Source: a bacterium (GTDB lineage Bacteria > JAGOBX01). From it: DNA of 64,000 bases. The position numbers were made by a program, and so were the translations under genes. Shown piece after piece: positions 9,711 to 18,379 of the stretch. Below the pieces are notes generated by a model, which saw only the letters and a list, made by a program, of their open reading frames with translations, was not told where the DNA came from and searched no databases. Numbering within the stretch: the stretch's first letter is position 1; the number at the start of each line of letters is the position of its first letter. Location: assembly GCA_029551925.1 (NCBI GenBank), contig JAKPEO010000030.1, positions 19,063-83,062 of the forward strand. Reading direction: 5' to 3'.

Positions 9711-10318
9711 AATATTTTTTGAATTTTTTTATTAAAACTAATCAAAGATAAAATTAATAAAATTAGAGCGCTGTAAAAAAACGCGAATTTTTTGTTTGTG
9801 AAAAATTTATCTATTATCTGCGTTATTATTTTTTTGAAATTTAAAGGTCTAATGATTTCAAAATATAAAGCGCCGCTAATTTTCTCATTATCAATAAGAA
9901 AATATTGTTTTTCTGAATTAGTATCATAATTAGAATACCAAATATCAAAATTGCTGTCAGCGCTGATTTTTAATGTTATCTTATTTTTTATATTTATCGT
10001 CTCATCAAATAAAATTTTTAATGTCTGATATTTTTTTAAAGCAGGCGCGACAGATATAATATTAATTTTTTTGGCAATATTATTATCCGAAAAAATTTCT
10101 ATTGAAAAATTGGTTGTTTTATTTATACTTGCTAATAATACAATGCCGCATATATCCAAATCGCTATTTAGATAAAATGACGATTGCAAAATTTTATTTT
10201 TAGAAATTGTATAGTTATATTCACGCGCCGTAAATATCGGCTGTTTAATGACTGCAAAACCGCTTATCAAAAAAAATAAAAAAAACAAAATAATAAAATT
10301 AATTATTTTCATTAACAT
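9707..10318 (-). CDS. Bitopic membrane protein with beta-rich extracytoplasmic domain, unknown
   Basis: Not recognised. The 203-aa protein has an N-terminal hydrophobic segment (about 5-25) and a C-terminal one (about 178-196), with a beta-strand-rich middle between them. This arrangement suggests an anchored extracytoplasmic domain. It overlaps both neighbours (4 and 20 bases), so it is made together with two multi-spanning glycosyltransferase-like proteins. A role in glycan handling is inference from position only. Confidence 0.6.
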   Translation of the reverse strand: MLMKIINFIILFFLFFLISGFAVIKQPIFTAREYNYTISKNKILQSSFYLNSDLDICGIVLLASINKTTNFSIEIFSDNNIAKKINIISVAPALKKYQTLKILFDETINIKNKITLKISADSNFDIWYSNYDTNSEKQYFLIDNEKISGALYFEIIRPLNFKKIITQIIDKFFTNKKFAFFYSALILLILSLISFNKKIQKIL

Positions 10319-11516
10319 CGACTTTTATAAAAAAAAATATCAATAATAAAAAATTAAATAACCATTTTGAAATAAATATTATTTTATCGTAATTAATTTT
10401 AAAAATATGCGAAATAATAGAATTTATGCTCGGCAGCGCAGTTAAATCATTATTTAGCGGTATTAGTATTTTATTAGTAGAATTCACTCCTAAATAAGTT
10501 ATATAAATAAAATAAACTGGTATTAATAAAAAATACAAATATTTAGCAATTTTATTTTTAGCGGCAAACAAATAAAAAAACGGCGTAATCCATAAAATAA
10601 ATTGCGGATTGAATTCTCTGACAGAAATAAGATACAAACTCAAAACTATGAACGAATACGAAATTAAAATATTTATATTTTGTCGATTCCTTTTAAAAAA
10701 TAAACATAATGCTAAAATTATAAAATAGCCGAACATAAAAATTTTAGATTTTGTGATATAACTCGAACTATTGAAAATCACATCATCTAAAAACGATGGG
10801 CTACTAATATAAAACGGCAAAAAAATTAGATACGGCAATAAACACAATAAAAAATATAATAACCGATATTTCAATGGTCTATCTATTAAAATCAAAAAAA
10901 ATGGAAGTAAAATAAAAGGAAAATGTTTTAATGCGCTGGCAATTCCCAAACAAAAAAACGCTGAACATAATCGCGCTTTGTAAAAAAAATAAAATGCTAA
11001 AAAAACAAATGCCGTCGGCAAAATATCAAATTGCGCATACATATAAGTCGCATAAAATACAAATGGCGAAAACGCCCAAAATTTAATTATATTTTTTTTT
11101 ATATTATCATTATCGTCTGATATTTTTAGGCAAAAGAATAAAATAAATATATCTGCCAATAAATAAAAAATTTTCAAAACAAACAGATTCTGAAAAATAT
11201 TCGGCGAATCAAACCAATAATTATACGAATGAATATCATCTTTAAAAAAATCAAAATCCGAAATAAATGGCTTGAAAATTATATGTTGCGCAGCCAGAAA
11301 AAAATAAGCTAACGGCGGATATTTGAATAAATGGATATTTTTATTATCACCGTGAAATTCGTAAATATTAAATACATTATTTGTAATATTTGACGGACCT
11401 GAATTTATCCAGAATATATCAGGATGCGCAAAAAACGGCATTATCAAAATTCTAATTAATAACCCGTATAAAAAAAATTTATTAAAAAAAACAAAATTAG
11501 TAAAAGCAGGTCTCAC
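10299..11516 (-). CDS. Polytopic membrane protein, probable GT-C mannosyltransferase-like
   Basis: A 405-aa integral membrane protein with about 9-10 hydrophobic segments. The first extracytoplasmic loop has the HGDNKNIHLFKYPPLAY stretch, which resembles the GT87/PIG-M-like arrangement of a short loop before a Lys-Tyr-Pro-Pro motif. Substrate is unknown. It overlaps the 203-aa gene by 20 bases and the small upstream membrane gene by 4 bases. Confidence 0.6.
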   Translation of the reverse strand: MRPAFTNFVFFNKFFLYGLLIRILIMPFFAHPDIFWINSGPSNITNNVFNIYEFHGDNKNIHLFKYPPLAYFFLAAQHIIFKPFISDFDFFKDDIHSYNYWFDSPNIFQNLFVLKIFYLLADIFILFFCLKISDDNDNIKKNIIKFWAFSPFVFYATYMYAQFDILPTAFVFLAFYFFYKARLCSAFFCLGIASALKHFPFILLPFFLILIDRPLKYRLLYFLLCLLPYLIFLPFYISSPSFLDDVIFNSSSYITKSKIFMFGYFIILALCLFFKRNRQNINILISYSFIVLSLYLISVREFNPQFILWITPFFYLFAAKNKIAKYLYFLLIPVYFIYITYLGVNSTNKILIPLNNDLTALPSINSIISHIFKINYDKIIFISKWLFNFLLLIFFFIKVDVNENN

Positions 11517-11710
11517 AAAATTTTACGATAAATATTTAATATAACAAAGGCAATAGTTATAATTAAAATAATTGTAAATAAATTATTAAACAAAATCCCA
11601 GCTATTTCGATATATGGAAAAATATAATTTTCAAGGATATTTTCATTTATAAATAAATACACAGCGACAAGTGCTAACAATGAAAAAAATAGAACATTAG
11701 AAATCTTCAT
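11513..11710 (-). CDS. Small two-helix membrane protein, unknown
   Basis: A 65-aa protein made almost entirely of two hydrophobic helices (about 5-21 and 36-59) with an NIYRK tail. It is not recognised. It lies 6 bases after the O-antigen-ligase-like gene and overlaps the next gene by 4 bases, so it is very likely translated and not a chance frame. It may be an accessory subunit of the glycan polymerase; that is inference. Confidence 0.55.
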   Translation of the reverse strand: MKISNVLFFSLLALVAVYLFINENILENYIFPYIEIAGILFNNLFTIILIITIAFVILNIYRKIL

Positions 11711-11716
11711 ATTTTT

Positions 11717-13147
11717 TTAATATCTACTTTTTTTATCTTCAATTAATTTTGCACCGTAAGGTTTTGCCATTTCATCAAAATAAAGCTGCGGTATCAAAAA
11801 AATCAAGCCCGTCAAAAACCAGAATGGTCCCATTATACGAATTAGAAAAAATGTATTAGCAGTAGTAGCATGAACCAACAAGCCGATAATCCCACAAATA
11901 TAGCCAATACACAACCCTTTATTTAATTTATTACGCGAATATTTGTAAGCATTAAAAGTTTCAGAAAGTATCGTATAAAAAAGCCAGACTAATACAAGCA
12001 TCCCCATTAACCCGAGTTCCCCAATTGTACGGAATATAGTGCTGTCAACAAATCCAGCACCAGTAATGCCTAATCCGAACACTGGATATTCTGACCAATA
12101 ATTCAAAATATTTTCAAATTTAGTGACACGCGAAGATGACGAAGAATCCAATCTTATAACTTTTTCTTCGCCTGTAATAGTGGGGATCTTATATTCCTGC
12201 CTCCCTTCAAATGTTCGTTCTATTCTGGCGGTTATATAAGACGGTAAATTAGGCAATAACACTAAACTGCCTATTAATATAGCCATTCCGTAAATTCTGC
12301 GTTCATTCGGTAGAAGAAACGCAAGAGTTATCAAAACCGGAAAATATCCAAGATACGAACCGCGAGATAAAGTATGCAAAAACACCCAGACAATTAAAGG
12401 AATCAACCCCCATAAAAAAAATTTATTCCAGATTTCTGCGCCCATAGAAGCTAAAGCTGCAACAATAGCAAACATAAATAATAAATATCCGCCAAGCGTA
12501 TTCGGTTCAGGCGTATCTTCAAACGGCGTTGATACGCGATGCACACCTGCATTTATTTGATCTAATCCATTTAAACAGGTAAAAAATAATGTTATCAAAA
12601 AAACAATTAAATATCTCCGCAATTCAGATTTATTCTTAACAGTATTCACTACCAAATAATATATAAAAAAATATTCTATCATTTTTAAAACATATAAAAA
12701 TGCCTCTAACGGTCGCTCTACTTGTCTAATCAATACACCGCGCGCCGTTGATAACGCACATATCAAAACGAATGCAAATATCGGTTTGTCTAATGGCGTA
12801 AATATAAAAAATTTGATGTTTTTCTTCATAATTCTAACCACTAACCAAGTGATCATAGACAAAACAACCATAATATCGTCAAATCGTAAAATTATATTTC
12901 TACGACCTGTGCGACCTAATGATATTTCAGGTGAAAACATTGACACTATAATAAGAATATATAAACCCTTTTCTGGCGAGATTAAAACTGTAATTGCTGC
13001 AAAAATCGCTAAAAAAACAAAATAATATGTATTCCAATCGCTATTTTCTAATCTATCGCCAATATACACCAAAAAAATTATAAAAGATGTGAATATAGTT
13101 AATGCAACAAATTCTATTTGCTTGTTTACGCGTTTTTTTTCTTCCAT
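11717..13147 (-). CDS. O-antigen ligase/polymerase (Wzy/WaaL-like) family protein
   Basis: A polytopic protein of about 476 aa with roughly 10-12 membrane spans and a large periplasmic loop containing the STPFEDTPEPNTLGGYLLF region and the late HATTANTFFLIR segment, as in O-antigen ligase family proteins. It should join or polymerise lipid-linked glycan repeats on the outer face of the inner membrane. I choose ATG 13147 (MEEKKRVNKQ); a TTG at 13159 is an alternative, and neither has a clear Shine-Dalgarno. It lies between the TPR lipoprotein and the membrane glycosyltransferase run. Confidence 0.8.
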   Translation of the reverse strand: MEEKKRVNKQIEFVALTIFTSFIIFLVYIGDRLENSDWNTYYFVFLAIFAAITVLISPEKGLYILIIVSMFSPEISLGRTGRRNIILRFDDIMVVLSMITWLVVRIMKKNIKFFIFTPLDKPIFAFVLICALSTARGVLIRQVERPLEAFLYVLKMIEYFFIYYLVVNTVKNKSELRRYLIVFLITLFFTCLNGLDQINAGVHRVSTPFEDTPEPNTLGGYLLFMFAIVAALASMGAEIWNKFFLWGLIPLIVWVFLHTLSRGSYLGYFPVLITLAFLLPNERRIYGMAILIGSLVLLPNLPSYITARIERTFEGRQEYKIPTITGEEKVIRLDSSSSSRVTKFENILNYWSEYPVFGLGITGAGFVDSTIFRTIGELGLMGMLVLVWLFYTILSETFNAYKYSRNKLNKGLCIGYICGIIGLLVHATTANTFFLIRIMGPFWFLTGLIFLIPQLYFDEMAKPYGAKLIEDKKSRY

Positions 13148-13166
13148 ACATAAAAACAAAAAAAAA

Positions 13167-13973
13167 TTACTTTAAATTAAATTGCGCGCGGCGAACTTTA
13201 TTCTGAACATCAACCATATATATACTTTGCGGGAACATCTCTTCCATTATTTTACCATATTCTATCACTTTTGGCCATTCCTTCTGAGCATAATAAATAT
13301 TCACTATACTGAATATAGCTAAATCGCCGAAATTAGTATAATCTCTAAATTCTTTATAAACAATTTTATAAATATCTATTGCTTTACCATAATCAACTTT
13401 TGAATTTGTTTCATCTGACGCTAATTTCGCCGCTTGCATTAAAGCGTTTGTGCATAAAAATTTTGCGCGTTCTCGCTGTTGCGGAGTAAAAGTATTCCAA
13501 TATTCGCGTTTATTATATATTTCTAAATATTCATTTATCGCTTGATTATATGACACTAAAAACGGCTTAATAGTATCCAAAGTTTCGCCTTGTTTTTGTC
13601 TTAAACTAATCTCGCGCAAATTCAAAAATTTTATTTTCTGCTCTGTAAATTTTGCCATATTAAATTGCGCTTCTACCGCTTCAAAAGAAGCAGGATAAAG
13701 TTTCACTACTTGTTGAAAATAACCCAATGCTTTATTGTATGAATATTCTGGTATCACATTTTTATCAGCTACATTCATTTCTGCTAATCCCAATGACAAC
13801 AAATCCTGAGCTGTCATCTGCTGATTTAATACTATATCTTCTTGCTGCTGACTGCTTTTATTTTCATTAATTTTTATATCTTCTGTTTTTTTTGTTTTTT
13901 TACAAGATACAGTTGCAGCAGCAATTAAAATACAAAACAATATTATAAAATTAATCCTATACTTCACTTGCAT
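13167..13973 (-). CDS. TPR-containing lipoprotein
   Basis: Probable exported lipoprotein. With ATG 13973 the protein starts MQVKYRINFIILFC, a signal sequence ending in TVSC, an imperfect lipobox. The body has TPR-like helices (ALGYFQQVVKLYP; KAIDIYKIVYKEF; WPKVIEYGKIMEEMFP). This start is chosen because GGAG lies 7 bases upstream and it reduces overlap with the kinase gene to 17 bases; earlier Met codons lie deep inside that gene. The position between the Wzc-like kinase and the polymerase suggests a scaffold in the polysaccharide export apparatus. Confidence 0.75.
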   Translation of the reverse strand: MQVKYRINFIILFCILIAAATVSCKKTKKTEDIKINENKSSQQQEDIVLNQQMTAQDLLSLGLAEMNVADKNVIPEYSYNKALGYFQQVVKLYPASFEAVEAQFNMAKFTEQKIKFLNLREISLRQKQGETLDTIKPFLVSYNQAINEYLEIYNKREYWNTFTPQQRERAKFLCTNALMQAAKLASDETNSKVDYGKAIDIYKIVYKEFRDYTNFGDLAIFSIVNIYYAQKEWPKVIEYGKIMEEMFPQSIYMVDVQNKVRRAQFNLK

Positions 13974-16113
13974 CGCGCACTCCATAATATTTATATTGAT
14001 AATGATAATAGTATGTATAAGCGAGTTTACCTTCCGCTTTAATATCATTTAATACTATTCCAATAATATTAGCATTAACATTTTCTAATTGCATCTTTGC
14101 GCGCAATAACGCTTCGCGCGCAGCTTTGCCTACAAAATATACAAGCACTACCGCATCTACTTTTGATGCAATGATAGCGGCATCTGTAACAGGCAAAATT
14201 GGCGGAGAGTCAAATAATATTATATCAAATTCTTGACGCAATTCTGCTAATAATTCATCAAATTCCTGAGATTGCAATAATTCAGATGGATTCGGAGGAT
14301 ATGGCCCTGCCGCTAATATTCTTAAATTATCTATGCCCGGATCTTGCAATGCCTCGCGCCAAGTTATTGTCCCGGCTAATATATCTGTTATTCCTGGCTT
14401 TTTCTTTATACCAAATATTTTATAAACAGACGGATGTCGTAAATTACAACTCATTATTAATGTTTTTTTGCCTGCCTGCGCCCAAATAACCGCTAAATTT
14501 GTCAGAGATGTGGATTTACCTTCCTGCGGAGTGGCGCTCGAAAATAATATTGTATTACAGCCATTTTTATTTGGTAAAGCAAACTGTAAATTAGTGCGTA
14601 ATGTTCTATACGCTTCTGTCACAGGCGATTTTGGATCGCAGATAGATACTAATCGCGCTTGCCGTTCATTAAATACTTCGCCTGCGCTTTCTATACGCTT
14701 ACGGAATTTCCGCACTTTTTCTGAATCTATCTTAATATGCGGTATTACGCCTAATACTGTTTTTTGGACATATTTCTCGACATCTTCTATCGTGCCGATA
14801 GAAGTATCCATACTTTCAACAATAAACGCAAATGCAAAACCTAAAATCAAACCGATTACTAACCCAGCTAATGCGCTCTGTCTTTCATTAGGATAAAATG
14901 GCTTCGTCGGCACCTGCGCTTCTATTACTTCGCGGACATCACTTACTTCGCTTGCTGCGCGTAATTTAGCTTCTTCAAGTTTTTTATTTAACATCGTATA
15001 TAATTCATCTGTCACTACATAAGCGCGCTCTAATTTTTTTGATTCAAGTTCGACTTTCGGTAAATTAGCTATTTTTATTCTATATATTTCTATATCTCGT
15101 TTTAATTTGTTTTCAGCATTATAATAATCATTCAATTGTTGTTCTATTGCTGTCATAATATTGCTTATTTTTTTATCTAATACAACTTCGTATTTTTCCG
15201 TTAGTTTTATTAGATTTTCATTTAACACCAATAATTTCGGATGTCCGTGCATAAATTTCGCGTTCATTTCTTCTATTTCTTTCAATGTCCGATTTCTTTC
15301 AGTCTCTATTGCATTTAATTCAGCATCAGCAGAAAATGCTTTTATCTGCGTTATATCAACACTCCTGCCGCGCCGTTTCTGCTGTATTAATCCCAATTCC
15401 TTTTCTAATTCCATTCTCAGTTTGACTGTCTCTTCTAATTTCTGCTCCATCGCTTCTAATGTGCTTTGATTCAATAAATTTGACCGCGTGAGTTCGACAT
15501 TATATTGCTGCTTAAAACTTAATAAATCGCTATATGCCTGTTCTCTGCGTTCGCGTGCTATATCTACTTGCTCTTTTAAATATTCAACTAAAACTTGTTC
15601 TGAATATCGCGCTTGCTTTTCTGATTCTACTCTAAACGCTTCTGCAAAAGCATTGACTATTCTTGTGGCTTTTTTCGGTTCGCTCGATGTGATGGTTATA
15701 AATATTTTTCCTTCTTTCTCGTCTATTGACACTTCTATTCTTTGTAATAATTTACTTATTATCATATCTATTTCGCTCATACTTGCATTTCGTTCAACTA
15801 ACCCTAATTGATTTATCACTCGCAATGCAACTGATTTACTCATTATCGTATCTTTCGCTGTTTGTAGTGTCCGCTGCGAACTAAAATAATTTGACAGCGT
15901 GCCGCCTATTACTTGACCAGTTCCGAAAATTTCATCAGTATTTATCTTTTTCTGCAAAACTATTACCGTAGCTGTGCTTTTATATAATTTCGTTTGCATC
16001 TTTGTATAAATTATCGCCGCTATATATACGGCAAGCGTAGTCAATATGATAACCCATTTTCGCTTTCTGATTATTCTAAAATAATCATGTACATTCATAT
16101 CATATTGTGACAT
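13957..16113 (-). CDS. Polysaccharide co-polymerase / BY-type tyrosine autokinase (Wzc-like)
   Basis: A 718-aa inner-membrane protein controlling chain length and export of polysaccharide. The N-terminal Wzz domain has TM1 (about 16-36), a long coiled coil and TM2 (SALAGLVIGLILGF). The cytoplasmic kinase has Walker A (TPQEGKST), the Walker A' region (LIMSCNLRHP) and Walker B (IILFDSPP). The C-terminus has eight Tyr between residues 699 and 710, the expected autophosphorylation cluster. It lies 56 bases downstream of the Wza-like exporter. The two domains are fused, as in proteobacterial Wzc and unlike the split Firmicutes pair. Confidence 0.95.
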   Translation of the reverse strand: MSQYDMNVHDYFRIIRKRKWVIILTTLAVYIAAIIYTKMQTKLYKSTATVIVLQKKINTDEIFGTGQVIGGTLSNYFSSQRTLQTAKDTIMSKSVALRVINQLGLVERNASMSEIDMIISKLLQRIEVSIDEKEGKIFITITSSEPKKATRIVNAFAEAFRVESEKQARYSEQVLVEYLKEQVDIARERREQAYSDLLSFKQQYNVELTRSNLLNQSTLEAMEQKLEETVKLRMELEKELGLIQQKRRGRSVDITQIKAFSADAELNAIETERNRTLKEIEEMNAKFMHGHPKLLVLNENLIKLTEKYEVVLDKKISNIMTAIEQQLNDYYNAENKLKRDIEIYRIKIANLPKVELESKKLERAYVVTDELYTMLNKKLEEAKLRAASEVSDVREVIEAQVPTKPFYPNERQSALAGLVIGLILGFAFAFIVESMDTSIGTIEDVEKYVQKTVLGVIPHIKIDSEKVRKFRKRIESAGEVFNERQARLVSICDPKSPVTEAYRTLRTNLQFALPNKNGCNTILFSSATPQEGKSTSLTNLAVIWAQAGKKTLIMSCNLRHPSVYKIFGIKKKPGITDILAGTITWREALQDPGIDNLRILAAGPYPPNPSELLQSQEFDELLAELRQEFDIILFDSPPILPVTDAAIIASKVDAVVLVYFVGKAAREALLRAKMQLENVNANIIGIVLNDIKAEGKLAYTYYYHYQYKYYGVRDASEV

Positions 16114-16169
16114 TTGTTATTTACTCCATTTTTTTTAAATTTTTATTTTTTTCAATAACTCCCAAAAAT

Positions 16170-17441
16170 TTATCGGTTGCCAGTGCGCGTAGTCCCTGAA
16201 CTGCTGCCGCTACTGCTAAATTCTTCCCATCTGCCTTCTTTTATATCCTGCCACTCGCCGAGCGCGCCAGCGCCTTTTATAACTGTCGGCCAAACTTCAT
16301 CCAAAAATTGTGCAAGCGAACCTACCCAACTCTGCGGAACAAATACAACATCATTATTTTCTAATTTTATATCTTGCGTCTGGTCATTTCTATATAATAA
16401 TCTTTTTAAATCAACATTATATACAATCGGTCTGCCGGGCGAAAGCGGATTATCTCTAATAACTTTTATATTACTCAAAACTGAAAAATATTTATCTTTT
16501 GCTATCGCTAATAATTTCGCCATATGCGGAGCCGGATCCTCTAAATATACTTCGCCTGTCCTATCTGATTCGCCATAAACATAAATCTTCGTTCTTCGCA
16601 CACGCGGAATCACTAATCTATCGCCATCATATAACGCATAATTTTCTGTTTGCTCGCCCGCATATTCTAATGACTCTAAATTTATAAAAATTTCTTTTCC
16701 GGAATTCCTTACTATTTTCGCTTTTTTCTTTACTGCTGATTGAGTCAAGCCGCCTGCTATTCTTATAGCATCAGAAATTAATATTCTTGTATTTTTTTCA
16801 ATTTCATATTCGCCGGGTTTTGAAACTTCGCCGTCTATAATAATTTTGCCAATTGTAGATTTCGGTAAAATTATCGTGTCTTCATTTTTTATAAATATAT
16901 TTTGCGATATATTGCCAGTTGCTAATAATTCTTCTAAATTTATTCTTATTACCTGACCATTCTTTCTTGTGATTGACACTTCTTTTACTTTTGACTGCAT
17001 TGGATTATAGCCGCATTCTGTCAGCAAATCTAATAATCTTGTAGGCCCTTTTAAAAATATTGTCCCTTGCTTTGGAATATCGCCAATCACAGTAACTTTC
17101 TGACTCCGTATTTGCAAAACTTTAACTATTACTGTTGGCTCTCTTAAATATTTAGAAAGCAGTTGCCCTAACTTCACGCTTAATTGCGTAGGCGTTAAAC
17201 CCGCGCAGTGAACATCGCCCACCATATCGTATGTTATCATACCATCAGGCCGCACAACCGCTGTTCTTTTTAAATTATCATAACCCCACACATCAATCTC
17301 TAATTCGTCATCTGCCCCGATCGTATAAACATATTGATCGCTGCTTATTAATGTCGATGGCGTTAAATCTTCTGATATTATTGGCAGCGCTGCAGAAATT
17401 ATTAATATTATTAAAAGTGCAAAAATTATTTTTTTATGCAT
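16170..17441 (-). CDS. Polysaccharide export protein (Wza-like, SLBB domains)
   Basis: Secreted exporter component of 423 aa. A signal peptide (MHKKIIFALLIILIISAA) is followed by the Poly_export domain (YTIGADDELEIDVWGYDNL; VVRPDGMITYDMVGD) and three SLBB-type segments (VTVIGDIPKQG; IIIDGEVSKPGEYEI; IYVYGESDRTGEV). A Gly/Ser-rich tail ends the protein. I see no lipobox Cys, so it may not be lipidated as E. coli Wza is. A strong GGAGGGTG Shine-Dalgarno and a sigma-70-like promoter lie upstream, so it is probably the first gene of the polysaccharide operon. Confidence 0.93.
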   Translation of the reverse strand: MHKKIIFALLIILIISAALPIISEDLTPSTLISSDQYVYTIGADDELEIDVWGYDNLKRTAVVRPDGMITYDMVGDVHCAGLTPTQLSVKLGQLLSKYLREPTVIVKVLQIRSQKVTVIGDIPKQGTIFLKGPTRLLDLLTECGYNPMQSKVKEVSITRKNGQVIRINLEELLATGNISQNIFIKNEDTIILPKSTIGKIIIDGEVSKPGEYEIEKNTRILISDAIRIAGGLTQSAVKKKAKIVRNSGKEIFINLESLEYAGEQTENYALYDGDRLVIPRVRRTKIYVYGESDRTGEVYLEDPAPHMAKLLAIAKDKYFSVLSNIKVIRDNPLSPGRPIVYNVDLKRLLYRNDQTQDIKLENNDVVFVPQSWVGSLAQFLDEVWPTVIKGAGALGEWQDIKEGRWEEFSSSGSSSGTTRTGNR

Positions 17442-17479
17442 TATATTGCACCCTCCGCAAAAATTAATATAATTTTAAA

Positions 17480-17508
17480 ATTTTACTTTCAAATAAAATA
17501 TATGTCAA
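17480..17508 (-). promoter_or_regulatory. Sigma-70-like promoter for the polysaccharide operon
   Basis: TTGACA (17503-17508) and TAAAAT (17480-17485) are separated by 17 bases on the minus strand, about 40 bases before the exporter ATG. Confidence 0.65.
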
Positions 17509-17523
17509 TTTTTTTTTAATTTT

Positions 17524-18375
17524 TTATTTTTTATTATTCAAACTATCAATCTCATTAAATATTCTCATTTCTCTTCTTGGTTCCGGTTCCCTTTCATTTT
17601 TTGCTGGTCTTAATCTATCGCGAATATTTGCATTTTTTAATTCTAAATTTTCATTGTAATCCAGGTCTCTTATGCGCGCTCTTTTTATTAAATCAATTTC
17701 TGGACTTGTTTTATTTTCATTTTGCGCAGACAATTCGCTTGATTTTTTTATTTTCCTTCTGCTCTGCGTTTTTCTTTTTGGCGTAAAATTATTCTTTTTT
17801 TCTTCTGCTGTTTTTTCAACTTCTGCTTTTTCTATATTTTCTTTTTTAGGTTCGCGCTGAATATTCAAAAATTTGTTTACATCAGTGATACTTGTATCTT
17901 CAATAATTATTTCCGGTCTAATAAATTTTTTATCTGTAATTATTATTCTTTCAAGTTTGTCCATTGATAATGGCGGCTCTGTTTGGGTTTGAATTTCGAC
18001 AGTATTTATACCGCTGTTCGGCTCTGCTTTGACATTTTCATTTAATCTATAATCATTTTGCGATGAAGTGGAATTCATCAATAATCCGGTATTTTTATTT
18101 TCAAGAATTGTTTCAGTAGATAAATTCAAACTATATGACAAATTTTGAAATTTTGACACTTCGTCAAATGATATTATTGTATTTGGATTATATTCTTTTA
18201 TCTTTTCTGGATAAAAATAATTTATTCCTAAAATAGTCACAGCAAAAATCCATAATACCAAAATAAAACAATATAATATTATTGCTATCCTCTTTAATTT
18301 TGGATCTTGAATATTCATCCCCGGCAGTTTTTTTATGTATTCTTTTATTTTTTCTATTTTTTCAGTTATTGCCAT
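17524..18375 (-). CDS. Single-span membrane protein downstream of smc, unknown
   Basis: Not recognised. The 283-aa protein has a short cytoplasmic N-terminus, one membrane helix (about residues 30-53) and a long hydrophilic, probably disordered outer part. The C-terminal 100 residues are rich in Lys, Arg and Glu. It starts 4 bases after the smc stop, so it is almost certainly co-transcribed with smc. The position might suggest a chromosome or division role, but nothing in the sequence proves it. Confidence 0.7.
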   Translation of the reverse strand: MAITEKIEKIKEYIKKLPGMNIQDPKLKRIAIILYCFILVLWIFAVTILGINYFYPEKIKEYNPNTIISFDEVSKFQNLSYSLNLSTETILENKNTGLLMNSTSSQNDYRLNENVKAEPNSGINTVEIQTQTEPPLSMDKLERIIITDKKFIRPEIIIEDTSITDVNKFLNIQREPKKENIEKAEVEKTAEEKKNNFTPKRKTQSRRKIKKSSELSAQNENKTSPEIDLIKRARIRDLDYNENLELKNANIRDRLRPAKNEREPEPRREMRIFNEIDSLNNKK

Positions 18376-18379
18376 TTTT

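Noticed and set aside
13974..14048. Longer start of the TPR lipoprotein at 14048
   Set aside because: It lies deep within the kinase gene; ATG 13973 has GGAG at 7 bases and starts a normal signal peptide.
14468..15811. Several plus-strand frames of 100-140 codons opposite the Wzc-like kinase
   Set aside because: All overlap a strongly conserved kinase/Wzz gene on the minus strand and show no family motifs.
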